NCBI GenBank assembly: GCA_027019685.1
Contig: JALUWH010000052.1
Location: forward strand, 1 to 18,861
DNA length: 18,861 bases
Direction of reading: 5' to 3'
Source of the DNA: Ghiorsea sp.
GTDB taxonomy: Bacteria; Pseudomonadota; Zetaproteobacteria; Mariprofundales; Mariprofundaceae
In this document: positions 1 to 8,135 of the stretch, piece after piece
Layout of the letters: every line of letters begins with the position of its first letter
Numbering within the stretch: the first letter of the stretch is position 1
Made by a program: the position numbers and the translations under genes
Notes under the pieces: model-generated
What the model saw: the letters and a program-made list of their open reading frames with translations, nothing else
Databases searched by the model: none
What the model was told of the DNA's origin: nothing

Positions 1-265
1 AAAAACGCCGGGGAAAACGCCGGGGAAAACGCCGGGGAAAACGCCGGGGAAAACGCCGGGGAAAACGCCGGGGAAAACGCCGGACATGATTCTTAATGTT
101 TTGCGCCAAGATGCAGGATTGTCGATTCCAGAAGTGGCTCTGCGCATTGGTAAATCGGAAAGTGCTGTGGAACGTGCTATTAGAAAACTACGTCATGAAG
201 GTAAGTTAGAACGCATTGGCCCAGCTAAAGGTGGTAGTTGGAAAGTATTGGAGGGGGAAGAATGA
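1..265 (+). CDS. C-terminal end of an AlbA/AAA-type (Schlafen AlbA_2-like) ATP-binding/DNA-binding protein, partial
   Basis: Open from the window edge to a TGA at 263-265, read in the frame that starts codons at position 2. The visible 87 residues are a run of KTPG tetrapeptides followed by a winged-helix domain that ends in IGPAKGGSWKV. This tail (charged Thr/Pro/Gly repeats, then a wHTH ending in R-I-G-x-x-K-G-G-x-W) is typical of the 'AlbA_2 / RecG-like' ATP-binding proteins often found inside type I restriction loci; that assignment rests on family knowledge, since the N-terminal AlbA and ATPase parts lie outside the window. Its stop overlaps the hsdR start in an ATGA junction, so the two genes are translationally coupled. 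The wHTH suggests a DNA-binding regulator or accessory factor of the RM locus. Confidence 0.75.
   Translation, partial: KTPGKTPGKTPGKTPGKTPGKTPGKTPDMILNVLRQDAGLSIPEVALRIGKSESAVERAIRKLRHEGKLERIGPAKGGSWKVLEGEE
2..82 (+). repeat. 12-bp tandem repeat (unit AAAACGCCGGGG), about 6.8 copies
   Basis: Six perfect copies start at 2, 14, 26, 38, 50 and 62, and a seventh incomplete copy starts at 74 and diverges at 83. The unit is a multiple of three and codes for KTPG in the frame of the surrounding gene, so copy-number change would lengthen or shorten a protein linker without breaking the reading frame. Position 1 is A where an upstream unit would give G, so the perfect array seems to begin at position 2. 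Confidence 0.95.
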
Positions 266-3200
266 GTAAAGTCGGGCAAGTTGAACGGGTTACCCAAAAC
301 CAAGTGATTCAATTCTTCCAAGAGCAGTTGGGTTATGAATATTATGCTGATTGGCAGGATAGAGAAAACAACTCCAATATTGAAACAGAAGACCTTTCGC
401 AATGGTTAAAGAAACAAGAGGTTGAGGATGCAGCCATAAGTCTCGCTATTCGAGAGTTAAAACGCGCTGCTGGTATGGGCGATGGCAAGAAGCTCTACCA
501 AGCCAATAAGGATGTGTATTCACTGCTTAGGTATGGCGTAAAGGTGAGGCAAGGGCAGGGAGAACAAACACAAACGGTTTGGTTGATTGATTGGAAGAAC
601 CCACTAAATAATGACTTTGCAATTGCTGAAGAAGTATCTGTGGTGGGGGAGCATAATAAGCGCCCTGATATTGTTTTGTATGTGAATGGCATTGCACTTG
701 GCGTGATTGAACTCAAACGCTCATCCGTGTCGGTGACGGAAGGTATTCGTCAAAACCTCGATAATCAGAAGAAAACATTTATCCGTGATTTCTTTGCTAC
801 GATGCAATTGGTGATGGCTGGCAATGATACAGAAGGCTTGCGCTACGGCACGATAGAAACACCTGAAAAACATTATTACGCATGGAAAGAAGAGAACCCT
901 GCATATAACCCTGAAACCGATGAATTAAGCGATAAATATTTATCGGCTCAAAATACGGATGCAGGAAGTGATTTATTAAGTTTCGATATTGAAAACCTGT
1001 GTGGTAAAGAACGTTTTCTTGAAATGATTCATGATTTTGTTGTGTTTGATGTGGGGGTTAAAAAATTATGCAGGCATAACCAATACTTTGGTGTGAAAGC
1101 GGCACAAACTCGCATACAAACGGGTGAAGGTGGCATTATTTGGCATACACAAGGCTCTGGAAAAAGCTTGACCATGGTTTGGCTTGCCAAGTGGCTTAGA
1201 GAGCATATAGACAATGCTCGCGTATTGGTGGTGACGGATAGAACTGAGCTTGATGAGCAAATTGAAGGCGTGTTTCAAGGTGTTGATGAACATATATCTC
1301 GAAGTGCGAGTGGCGCAGGGCTGATTGAAGAGCTGAATCATGCAGAGCCTTGGTTGATGTGCTCATTGGTGCATAAGTTTGGCCGCCATGGTGATGATGA
1401 AGGCGAGCAAGCGACGGATGATTATATCCAAGATTTGGTAAGCACTTTGCCCAGTGACTTTAAAGCCAAGGGCAATGTGTTTGTGTTTGTGGATGAATGT
1501 CATAGGACGCAATCAGGCAAACTCCATGAAGCGATGAAAACCATTTTACCTGAAGCCGTGTTTGTGGGCTTTACGGGCACACCGCTGCTAAAAAAAGATA
1601 AACAAAAAAGTATTGAGGTGTTTGGCTCATTTATTCATACATATAGATTTGATGAAGCCGTGGCTGATGGTGTGGTATTGGATTTGCAGTATGAGGCCAG
1701 AGATATTGACCAATATTTAACCTCTGAAGACAAGGTTGATCAGTGGTTTGAAGCCAAAACGCGTGGCTTATCGGATATGGCGAAGGTGCAGCTCAAACAG
1801 AAATGGGGAACCATGCAAAAGGTGCTCTCTAGTCAATCCCGCCTTGAGCAAATTGTGAATGATATTTTATTGGATATGGATACCAAACCACGGCTAATGG
1901 ATGGGCGTGGTAACGCAATGTTGGTGTGCAGTAGTATTTATCAGGCATGTAAGGTGTTTGAGTTGTTTAGAAGTACGGAACTCAAAGGAAAATGTGCTAT
2001 TGTGACCAGTTATTTACCATCTGCTGCGGATATTAAAGGTGAAGAATCAGGTGAAGGCCTTACTGAGAAACTTCACCAATATGAAATATACCAGCAAATG
2101 CTTGCTGATTACTTTGAGGTTTCTGCCGAAGAGGCAGTTAAAAAAGCGGATAAGTTTGAAACTCAGGTGAAAAAGCAGTTTAAAGAAGAGCCTGGTCAAA
2201 TGCGCTTACTTATTGTGGTCGATAAGCTATTGACTGGCTTTGATGCTCCATCTGCAACCTATTTGTATATCGATAAGAAAATGCAAGACCATGGTCTTTT
2301 CCAAGCTATCTGCAGGGTGAACCGATTGGATGGCGATGATAAAGAGTATGGTTATATCATCGATTACAAAGATTTGTTCCATAGTTTGGAAAGCTCAATC
2401 GAGGATTATACCAGTGGAGCTTTTGATGCCTATGATGCCAAAGATGTTGATGGCTTATTACGTAATCGACTCGAAACAGCTAAAGAAAGGTTAGAAGAAG
2501 CAAGAGAAGTGACCAAAGCATTATGTGAGCCTGTGATGCAACCCAAAGAGCTGATTCATTATATTCAGTATTTTTGTGGTGATGTGGCGAACCCTGCGGA
2601 CTTAAAGAAAAACGAAGCGAAAAGGGTTGCCCTTTATAAGAATGTTGCCTCACTAGTACGTGCTTATTGTAATATAGCCAATGAGATTCAAAAGGCTGGT
2701 TATACAGCCCAAGAAGCCAAAGCGATTAAAGGTGAAGTGGAGCATTTTAGTAAGATGCGCCAAGAGATTAAACTGGCATCCAAAGATGAAGTGGATATGA
2801 AGCTATATGAGCCAGCGATGCGTCGTTTGTTGGATACGTATATTCGAGCAGATGACAGTGAAATATTGGTCAATTTTGAAGAACTCGGCTTGGTTGAACT
2901 GATTGTTGAGAAAGCCAAACAAAATCCAGTGAACCCTAGTGATGGTAGAGTGCCAGAAGCCATGGCCGAAACCATTGAGAATAATGTGCGCAAAGCCATT
3001 ATTGATGGGCAACCGATTAACCCAAAATTTTATGAAAAAATGTCTGAACTTTTAGATGCTCTGATTAAGCAGAGACGAAAAGAGGCCATTTCATACCAAC
3101 AGTATTTGGAAGAAGTGAAGAGAATTGCTTCCAAAGTTTCAAAACCAGAGGGTGGTAAACAATACCCAAGCTCTATGGATACACGCGGCAAGCAATCGCT

Positions 3201-3399
3201 GTATGATAATTTGGGTAATGATGAAGATTTGGTTTTGTCGATTGATGAGGCTGTTCGTAGTAGTAAAAAAGCAGATTGGAAATCCAATCCATTTAAGCAA
3301 CGAAAAGTTGAGAGAGCAGTACATGAGGTTGCTGCAGATTATAAGGTTGACGTGAAAGCCGTGGTTGAGCTTGTGAAGAATCAGGAAGAGTATGATTAA
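262..3399 (+). CDS. hsdR: Type I restriction-modification system restriction (R) subunit
   Basis: Encodes the 1045-residue motor and nuclease subunit of a type I restriction enzyme, which translocates DNA with ATP and cuts it. Seen: N-terminal PD-(D/E)xK nuclease with D136 and E150-x-K152 (VIELKR); Walker A TQGSGKS at 296-302; VVTDRTELDEQ motif; Walker B-type DECH at 411-414; GFTGTPLL motif III; and a helicase C-terminal half with LLTGFDAP. Length and order of domains fit HsdR. I place the start at ATG 262, not at an in-frame TTG at 238, because a strong ribosome site (GGAGGGGG, 249-256) sits just before it and it overlaps the upstream stop as ATGA. hsdM and hsdS are not in the window and should lie to the left. 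The gene looks intact. It is followed with an 8-nt overlap by a metallopeptidase gene. Confidence 0.95.
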   Translation: MSKVGQVERVTQNQVIQFFQEQLGYEYYADWQDRENNSNIETEDLSQWLKKQEVEDAAISLAIRELKRAAGMGDGKKLYQANKDVYSLLRYGVKVRQGQGEQTQTVWLIDWKNPLNNDFAIAEEVSVVGEHNKRPDIVLYVNGIALGVIELKRSSVSVTEGIRQNLDNQKKTFIRDFFATMQLVMAGNDTEGLRYGTIETPEKHYYAWKEENPAYNPETDELSDKYLSAQNTDAGSDLLSFDIENLCGKERFLEMIHDFVVFDVGVKKLCRHNQYFGVKAAQTRIQTGEGGIIWHTQGSGKSLTMVWLAKWLREHIDNARVLVVTDRTELDEQIEGVFQGVDEHISRSASGAGLIEELNHAEPWLMCSLVHKFGRHGDDEGEQATDDYIQDLVSTLPSDFKAKGNVFVFVDECHRTQSGKLHEAMKTILPEAVFVGFTGTPLLKKDKQKSIEVFGSFIHTYRFDEAVADGVVLDLQYEARDIDQYLTSEDKVDQWFEAKTRGLSDMAKVQLKQKWGTMQKVLSSQSRLEQIVNDILLDMDTKPRLMDGRGNAMLVCSSIYQACKVFELFRSTELKGKCAIVTSYLPSAADIKGEESGEGLTEKLHQYEIYQQMLADYFEVSAEEAVKKADKFETQVKKQFKEEPGQMRLLIVVDKLLTGFDAPSATYLYIDKKMQDHGLFQAICRVNRLDGDDKEYGYIIDYKDLFHSLESSIEDYTSGAFDAYDAKDVDGLLRNRLETAKERLEEAREVTKALCEPVMQPKELIHYIQYFCGDVANPADLKKNEAKRVALYKNVASLVRAYCNIANEIQKAGYTAQEAKAIKGEVEHFSKMRQEIKLASKDEVDMKLYEPAMRRLLDTYIRADDSEILVNFEELGLVELIVEKAKQNPVNPSDGRVPEAMAETIENNVRKAIIDGQPINPKFYEKMSELLDALIKQRRKEAISYQQYLEEVKRIASKVSKPEGGKQYPSSMDTRGKQSLYDNLGNDEDLVLSIDEAVRSSKKADWKSNPFKQRKVERAVHEVAADYKVDVKAVVELVKNQEEYD

Positions 3400-4123
3400 A
3401 CAATCAGAGAAGCGAATGATTCGAGTTCAAAGTATTGATGTTCAAGTGATTAGAAAGGGCATCAAGAATTTGCATCTTGGTGTTTATCCTCCCAATGGGC
3501 ATGTGCGCGTGGCAGTGCCAGAGCACATGAATGACGAAAATGTCCGCTTAGTGATTGTCTCCAAGCTTGCTTGGATTAAGAAGCAGCAAAAGGAATTCCA
3601 AAATCAACCTCGCCAATCGGTTCGTGCTTATGTGTCGGGAGAATGTCATTACTTTTTTGGTAAGGCTTATAGATTAGAAGTTATAGAGCGGGTGGGTAAA
3701 CCAGAAGTGCAAGCATGTAAGTCTGGTCAGTTGAAAATGTTTGTTAAGCCAAAACTAGAGGCTGAACAAAAAGAAAAGATTTTAAATGAATGGTATAGAA
3801 GTGAATTGAAAAAAGTTGTGCCAGAGCTTTTTGAAAAATGGACGAAACGTGTTGGTAAAGAAGCAAGCTGGAATATTCGTAAAATGAAAACCAAATGGGG
3901 CAGTTGTAACCCAGATAAAGCCAGTATTTTATTAAACCTAGAGTTGGCGAAAAAACCTATGGAATGTTTGGAGTATATTTTGGTGCATGAACTCGTGCAT
4001 CTTCATGAGCGGCATCATAATGAACGCTTTAAAAGCCTATTAGATAAGTTTTTACCGAATTGGAAGTCAAGCCGAATTATTCTAAATACCTCACCTTTAG
4101 CATTTGATAAGTGGGAATACTAA
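3392..4123 (+). CDS. YgjP/SprT-like (DUF45) zinc metallopeptidase
   Basis: A 243-residue soluble protein of the DUF45/YgjP type, a predicted zinc-dependent peptidase. The C-terminal half carries W-G-S-C (169-172) and the zinc motif H199-E200-x-x-H203 with a third ligand H209, followed by N-E-R-F, the family's usual arrangement. The first 8 nt overlap the end of hsdR, and AGGAAG lies just upstream of ATG 3392, so the two are coupled. Genes of this family commonly sit beside hsdR in type I loci; their role there is not established, with maturation or turnover of the enzyme being a guess. An alternative start is the second Met at 3416. No frame damage is seen. Confidence 0.88.
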   Translation: MIKQSEKRMIRVQSIDVQVIRKGIKNLHLGVYPPNGHVRVAVPEHMNDENVRLVIVSKLAWIKKQQKEFQNQPRQSVRAYVSGECHYFFGKAYRLEVIERVGKPEVQACKSGQLKMFVKPKLEAEQKEKILNEWYRSELKKVVPELFEKWTKRVGKEASWNIRKMKTKWGSCNPDKASILLNLELAKKPMECLEYILVHELVHLHERHHNERFKSLLDKFLPNWKSSRIILNTSPLAFDKWEY

Positions 4124-4142
4124 ATAATTAAGAGGGTGAATA

Positions 4143-5138
4143 ATGATTGATACAGTACTTCTTTTATTGGCGGTATTCTTTGCTGTCACAGGATTAAAGC
4201 TTTATGCGCCTAAAATTAAAGGCTGGCTTGGTGAGCAAGAAATTCGGGATATTTTATCGAGCTTGAGTAAACAGATATACACTTGTTTCCATGATGTTTT
4301 GTTACCTACCCGAGAAGATACTACACAAATTGACCATATTGTGATCGTTGGTGACACATGCTTTGTGATTGAAACAAAAGCCTATGCAGGCTGGATATTT
4401 GGTAATGAAAAGGCAAAAACTTGGACGCAATCGTTAAACAAACACTCACGGTTTTCCTTTCAAAACCCCATTCGACAAAACTACAAACATATCAAAGCGA
4501 TTGAACCGTATCTTGAAGGATTAAAGATTGTTGGTTTGGTGGTGTTTACAGAAGGGAAATTTAAGGGCAGTAGAATTGATGGTGTGCTATATAGCAAAGA
4601 GCTGAAGGCTTATATGCTAAAATACAAGGTGGATAAAAGCTTTGACCATAGTGCTCAGGTTCATGCACTAGAACAAGCTATGATTACAGATGAAGCAGAG
4701 CATCAAGCACATGTGCGAAGGCTGCAAGGCAAGTATGGTGGTCGCTGGATAACGCCTGTTGCCAATACATTCTTAGCGACATCATTGGCTTTGGTGGTTA
4801 TCTGGTTTGGTTATGACGCTAAAGCTCCATCTCAACCTTCTGCAGCAGCACAACCAAGCCAACTAGCTTTGATACATCCAAACTATACGGCTACTCAAAA
4901 GCCCACCCTTCAACCAGTGGAAAAAACAGTGCCAATGGCAAAGCCACCAGTGGTGAATGGGTTTGCGGAAGGGAAAGTGATTATACCGAGTGGCTCTGGC
5001 TTTCGTATATTGAAAGTGGGTGAACAAACGGGAGATGGCTGGGTATTAAAGGGTGCGACTACGGCAAGTGCTGAATTTTCAAATGCAATGGGGCAATCGA
5101 TTAAAGTTTCCGTAAGGCAAAGAGGTGTGCAAAAATGA
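4143..5138 (+). CDS. Membrane-anchored NERD-domain (nuclease-related) protein
   Basis: A 331-residue protein. Residues 3-20 form an N-terminal membrane segment. A NERD domain follows: G30-E31, then Q-I-D64-H-I-V-I and F-V-I-E77-T-K79, i.e. the D...E-x-K set of the PD-(D/E)xK nuclease fold, all present. A second hydrophobic stretch spans about 203-223, followed by a low-complexity Ser/Ala/Pro/Gln segment and a small C-terminal domain (about 270-331) that I do not recognise. Two membrane segments would leave the NERD domain on one side and the C-terminal domain on the same side as the N-terminus. The ribosome site AGAGGGTGA precedes ATG 4143. It lies 19 nt after the metallopeptidase gene and overlaps the WYL gene as ATGA, so it belongs to the RM operon. 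A nuclease role is inferred, not shown. Confidence 0.85.
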   Translation: MIDTVLLLLAVFFAVTGLKLYAPKIKGWLGEQEIRDILSSLSKQIYTCFHDVLLPTREDTTQIDHIVIVGDTCFVIETKAYAGWIFGNEKAKTWTQSLNKHSRFSFQNPIRQNYKHIKAIEPYLEGLKIVGLVVFTEGKFKGSRIDGVLYSKELKAYMLKYKVDKSFDHSAQVHALEQAMITDEAEHQAHVRRLQGKYGGRWITPVANTFLATSLALVVIWFGYDAKAPSQPSAAAQPSQLALIHPNYTATQKPTLQPVEKTVPMAKPPVVNGFAEGKVIIPSGSGFRILKVGEQTGDGWVLKGATTASAEFSNAMGQSIKVSVRQRGVQK

Positions 5139-6136
5139 GTGATACAGTAATGCGGCAATGGCAAATGCTTAGGCTTGTGCCAAGAAGCCCGAGTAAGATT
5201 GATACAACGAGTTTGGTGCATGCTCTAGCTTCGGAAAGCTTTGTAGTGACACAACGAACGGTACAACGGGATTTAGAAAAGTTTTCGACCATCTTTCCGC
5301 TTGAATGCGATGATAGAAGTAAGCCTTTTGGTTGGTCATGGTCTAAAGATTCTGGAACGTTGGATATTCCTGGCATGGATTCGCACACAGCCTTGGCATT
5401 TTATTTGGCTGAGCAGCACCTAGAACCTATTTTGCCTCATGAAACGGTTAGTCATCTATTACCACATTTTAAAACGGCTAAGAAGGTGCTTAATGAACTT
5501 CAATCGAATAGTGGTGCAACATCATGGGCAAATAAAGTGCGCGTGGTACGACAGGGACCAGATTTATCAACGCCAGAAGTACTACATGATGTACAAAGTG
5601 CAGTGTATAGCGCACTACTTTTGAACCGTAGGCTACAAATCACTTATAAACCGCGAGGATCAAAAAAAGGAAAAGACTACGCCGTTTCGCCGCTTGGTTT
5701 GGTGTTGAAGAACGGTATCTTTTATTTGCCATGTACGATAGATGACTATCAAGACGTGCGATTATTGACCATGCATAGAATCTTATCTGCAATAAAGCTA
5801 GATATACCGTCTGAAAGACCAAAAGATTTTGATTTGGATGCTTACATTGCTTCGGGAGAGCTTAGCTTCCAAATTGGTGATAAAATCAATCTTAAAGCTA
5901 TTATTGGCAAGGATGTGGCATTCCATTTGGGTGAACGCAAGCTTTGCCCTAAACAAACATTACAAGAGCAGGGTGATGGTACATTCTTGCTTAAAGCCAC
6001 TGTAAACGATACCTCTGAACTTCGCTTTTGGTTGCGCGGTTATGATGAGCAGATTGAAGTGCTTGAGCCTAAGTTCCTGCGGGAAGATTTATATCAAAGT
6101 GCCAAGGCACAAATCAAGAAATACGAACGAACATAG
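5135..6136 (+). CDS. WYL-domain transcriptional regulator (YafY/BrxR/CapW-like)
   Basis: A 333-residue protein with an N-terminal winged-helix DNA-binding region (about residues 1-65, including T-Q-R-T-V-Q-R-D-L), a central WYL domain (about 150-230, R-L-Q-I-T-Y-K-P... V-S-P-L-G-L-V-L-K-N-G-I-F-Y-L) and a C-terminal WCX-type extension with R-F-W-L-R-G-Y. WYL regulators bind nucleic-acid-derived ligands and often repress anti-phage loci (BrxR, CapW), so a control function for the RM/NERD operon is a reasonable inference. It is the last gene of the operon, starting within the NERD stop (ATGA at 5135-5138), preceded by AGAGGTG. No convincing intrinsic terminator follows it. Confidence 0.88.
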   Translation: MSDTVMRQWQMLRLVPRSPSKIDTTSLVHALASESFVVTQRTVQRDLEKFSTIFPLECDDRSKPFGWSWSKDSGTLDIPGMDSHTALAFYLAEQHLEPILPHETVSHLLPHFKTAKKVLNELQSNSGATSWANKVRVVRQGPDLSTPEVLHDVQSAVYSALLLNRRLQITYKPRGSKKGKDYAVSPLGLVLKNGIFYLPCTIDDYQDVRLLTMHRILSAIKLDIPSERPKDFDLDAYIASGELSFQIGDKINLKAIIGKDVAFHLGERKLCPKQTLQEQGDGTFLLKATVNDTSELRFWLRGYDEQIEVLEPKFLREDLYQSAKAQIKKYERT

Positions 6137-6150
6137 CTAACCCACCCATA

Positions 6151-6194
6151 AGTGTCTGCATTTATAATGTAGTGGCTAAGTCAAACTAGACACT
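6151..6194. repeat. Short inverted repeat between the RM operon and umuC-like gene
   Basis: AGTGTCT (6151-6157) and AGACACT (6188-6194) are perfect inverse copies 30 nt apart, in the gap between two convergent gene ends. No U-run follows on either strand, so it is a poor intrinsic terminator. It could be a remnant of an insertion-sequence end or a small MITE-like unit marking the seam between two modules. I cannot name a family. Confidence 0.4.
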
Positions 6195-6206
6195 AAAGAG
6201 AGACTT

Positions 6207-7427
6207 TTATGTGGCAGTAAGTAGAGGGTATTGAAACTTAACTTTAAGTGTTTCTTTTTTTAGTGAGCTTGCAGGACTTAGTGTTTGATTACCAAAGCGA
6301 GTGTTGATGTCATCCATCACTTTGGTTAATGCGAGTTGTTTGCTGGTTTGTACTGATGTAAATAAATTGCCTTGTTGCGCATCAGGTTGGAGTGATGATG
6401 AAATCACTCCACATGCTCTGTATTCAGTATTATCTTTAAAAATATGGTTGAAGATGACTTTTACAATATGATTAATGCGGCTGTAATCATTGGTTGCAGT
6501 GATGCGGACGTTCTTACCAACTGATTCAAATGATTTGAGACGTAAAAATACGCTAATAAAAGAGGTGGTTAGGTTTTGCCTTATAAGCTCAGTTGCAACT
6601 CTGGTTGTGTGGTAGCTTATATGAGACCTAATGAGTTGTTTGTTACTTGTTACAACGCCTAAGCTTGCAGTTCTAGCAATGCTCTTGGGCATAGGTGAGT
6701 TTAATTCTAATTTGAACACTGGTGTACCATTAAGCTCATGCCATATATCCATGCCGACTTTACCCAAAGTGAAATCAATACGTTCTTTAGGATTATTAGC
6801 AAAATCATAAGCGGTATGAATATTTAATTTCTTCATAAGTTGCTGCCTGCTTTTGCCAATACCTGGCACATCTCCAATAGGAACTTCACGCAAAAAGTTG
6901 GTAATACGGCGACCTGGTATAACAGAGGTGCCGTTGGGTTTGTTCATTTCGGATGCGATTTTGGCGAGGATACGCGTGGTGGAAATGCCCACGGACACAG
7001 TGATTCCCACTTCTTGATATATGCTTTCGCGGATGTGATCTGCAATACCTTGGTATGATTTGCCCCACATAGAGCGGATACCATTCATATCAATAAAGCC
7101 CTCATCGATAGAATACATTTCAATTTCTGGGCTATATCTACGTAAAACCGAAAACATCTTGTCTGATATTAAGCCATAATATCTAAAGTCAGCAGAAAGG
7201 TAATGGGCATGTGGCATAAGTTTTTTTGCATCCCAAATAGGCATGCCTGTTTTAATGCCTATGGCTTTAGCATCATAAGTCTTAGCGATAATACATGCAT
7301 TTTGGCTTGATAAGATGCATACAGGTTTCCCCTTCAAATCTGGTCTACGTGTAAGCTCACAGGCTGCAAAGAAGCAATCTGCATCAACGTGAGCAATGGC
7401 ATTGTACCAGTTGCTGCGCTGTTTCAA
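6207..7427 (-). CDS. Y-family translesion DNA polymerase (UmuC/DinB-like)
   Basis: A 406-residue Y-family error-prone polymerase. Catalytic acidic residues are present: D15 in H-V-D-A-D-C-F-F-A and D108-E109 in Y-S-I-D-E-G-F. The steric-gate region C-F-F-A is normal. A helix-hairpin-helix stretch (V-P-G-I-G-K-S) and a little-finger domain follow. It starts inside the stop of the upstream LexA/UmuD-like gene (overlap 7424-7427), which is the umuD-umuC arrangement. Unlike E. coli UmuC it lacks the extra C-terminal DUF4113-type tail, so it is better called a UmuC-like or DinB-like polymerase than UmuC itself. Expected role: replication past DNA damage, with raised mutation. The operator at 8012-8027 and the upstream gene probably control it. 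Confidence 0.88.
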   Translation of the reverse strand: MKQRSNWYNAIAHVDADCFFAACELTRRPDLKGKPVCILSSQNACIIAKTYDAKAIGIKTGMPIWDAKKLMPHAHYLSADFRYYGLISDKMFSVLRRYSPEIEMYSIDEGFIDMNGIRSMWGKSYQGIADHIRESIYQEVGITVSVGISTTRILAKIASEMNKPNGTSVIPGRRITNFLREVPIGDVPGIGKSRQQLMKKLNIHTAYDFANNPKERIDFTLGKVGMDIWHELNGTPVFKLELNSPMPKSIARTASLGVVTSNKQLIRSHISYHTTRVATELIRQNLTTSFISVFLRLKSFESVGKNVRITATNDYSRINHIVKVIFNHIFKDNTEYRACGVISSSLQPDAQQGNLFTSVQTSKQLALTKVMDDINTRFGNQTLSPASSLKKETLKVKFQYPLLTAT

Positions 7428-7999
7428 TGTGTTTTACGAAATAGGCCAACCATTTGACCGTAGATCTCTAATGCTGATTCGGGGTGAATGGTAGGGAAAG
7501 CATCATTGGCTGGTTCTAAATACATGCCTTGCTCATTTTTACGTAAATACTTAACTGTAAACTCACCATCAATCATAGCTACAACAATACTATCGAGGTC
7601 TGGGTTGGCTTTACGCTCAACCACCAAAATATCACCATCATTAATGCCTGCACCTACCATGGATTCACCACTAACTGTAACAAGAACTGTTGATGAAGGG
7701 TGTTCAACCAAGTATTCATCAATGGTCATACTATCAGCCACAAGTTCTGTGGCAGGGCTAGCAAAGCCAGCGGGTACAACACCCACGATAGACCGAGCAA
7801 AGAAATTGTTTTCAGGTACAGTGCGCCCATCAGGAGCTTTGCCTAAATATCCTGCGAAGACCATACGTTCAATAAATTTAGATGCACTTCGTTTAGACAT
7901 GCCAATCATATCTGCAATTTGAGAGTGAGATGGAATAATGCGATATAGGGCATAATAATCTTGAAGTTTAGCTAGATGTTCATGGTCTCTTTTTTGCAT
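7424..7999 (-). CDS. LexA/UmuD-type self-cleaving S24 repressor
   Basis: A 191-residue protein with an N-terminal winged-helix (about 8-55, with S-Q-I-A-D-M-I-G-M-S-K-R-S-A-S-K-F-I) and a C-terminal S24 peptidase domain. Seen: probable self-cleavage site A77-G78 (V-V-P-A-G-F-A-S-P), catalytic Ser113 in G-E-S-M and catalytic Lys150 in F-T-V-K. UmuD itself has no DNA-binding domain, so this is a LexA-like version that could both repress the cassette and be cleaved on RecA filaments. It overlaps the polymerase gene by 4 nt. A palindrome sits 13 nt before the start, pointing to autoregulation. No Shine-Dalgarno-like sequence is visible before ATG 7999, so the start is a little uncertain. Confidence 0.87.
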   Translation of the reverse strand: MQKRDHEHLAKLQDYYALYRIIPSHSQIADMIGMSKRSASKFIERMVFAGYLGKAPDGRTVPENNFFARSIVGVVPAGFASPATELVADSMTIDEYLVEHPSSTVLVTVSGESMVGAGINDGDILVVERKANPDLDSIVVAMIDGEFTVKYLRKNEQGMYLEPANDAFPTIHPESALEIYGQMVGLFRKTH

Positions 8000-8011
8000 A
8001 AGCGAACATTA

Positions 8012-8027
8012 GTATCCGATTGGATAC
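8012..8027. promoter_or_regulatory. Palindromic operator candidate for the LexA-like repressor
   Basis: GTATCC-GATT-GGATAC: perfect 6-bp arms around a 4-bp centre, 13 nt before the repressor start and downstream of a -10-like TATAAA/TTTATA on the minus strand (about 8039-8046). It is unlike the E. coli LexA box (CTGT-N8-ACAG) and the alphaproteobacterial GTTC direct repeat. Its place suggests the repressor binds here to control itself and the polymerase gene, and perhaps the divergent gene at 8136. Confidence 0.55.
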
Positions 8028-8091
8028 ATGGCAGCATATTTATAAAGTAAGCAGAAAAAATTGAGGATTTGGTTGGCAACTATTTGTTTAT

Positions 8092-8103
8092 TAGCCAGCT
8101 AGA
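8092..8103. repeat. 12-bp repeat, left copy (TAGCCAGCTAGA)
   Basis: The same 12 bases recur at 9099-9110, so the two copies flank the gene at 8136-9077 in direct orientation. A TATTTG precedes both (8081 and 9079), suggesting the similarity extends loosely leftwards. It may be the trace of a duplicated recombination site or of a regulator-binding site shared by two promoters. Confidence 0.6.
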
Positions 8104-8135
8104 CAAGCTTAATTTAAAGGCTATAGTTCTTTTTT

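Noticed and set aside
2..82. Regular repeats suggesting a CRISPR array
   Set aside because: Units are only 12 bp, directly adjacent without spacers, and code for KTPG in frame.
238..261. Longer hsdR start at TTG 238
   Set aside because: It would consume the strong ribosome site at 249-256; ATG 262 also forms a normal ATGA overlap.
7488..7922. 144-codon open frame opposite the LexA-like gene
   Set aside because: It is antisense to a gene with clear S24 motifs; its product has no recognisable features.
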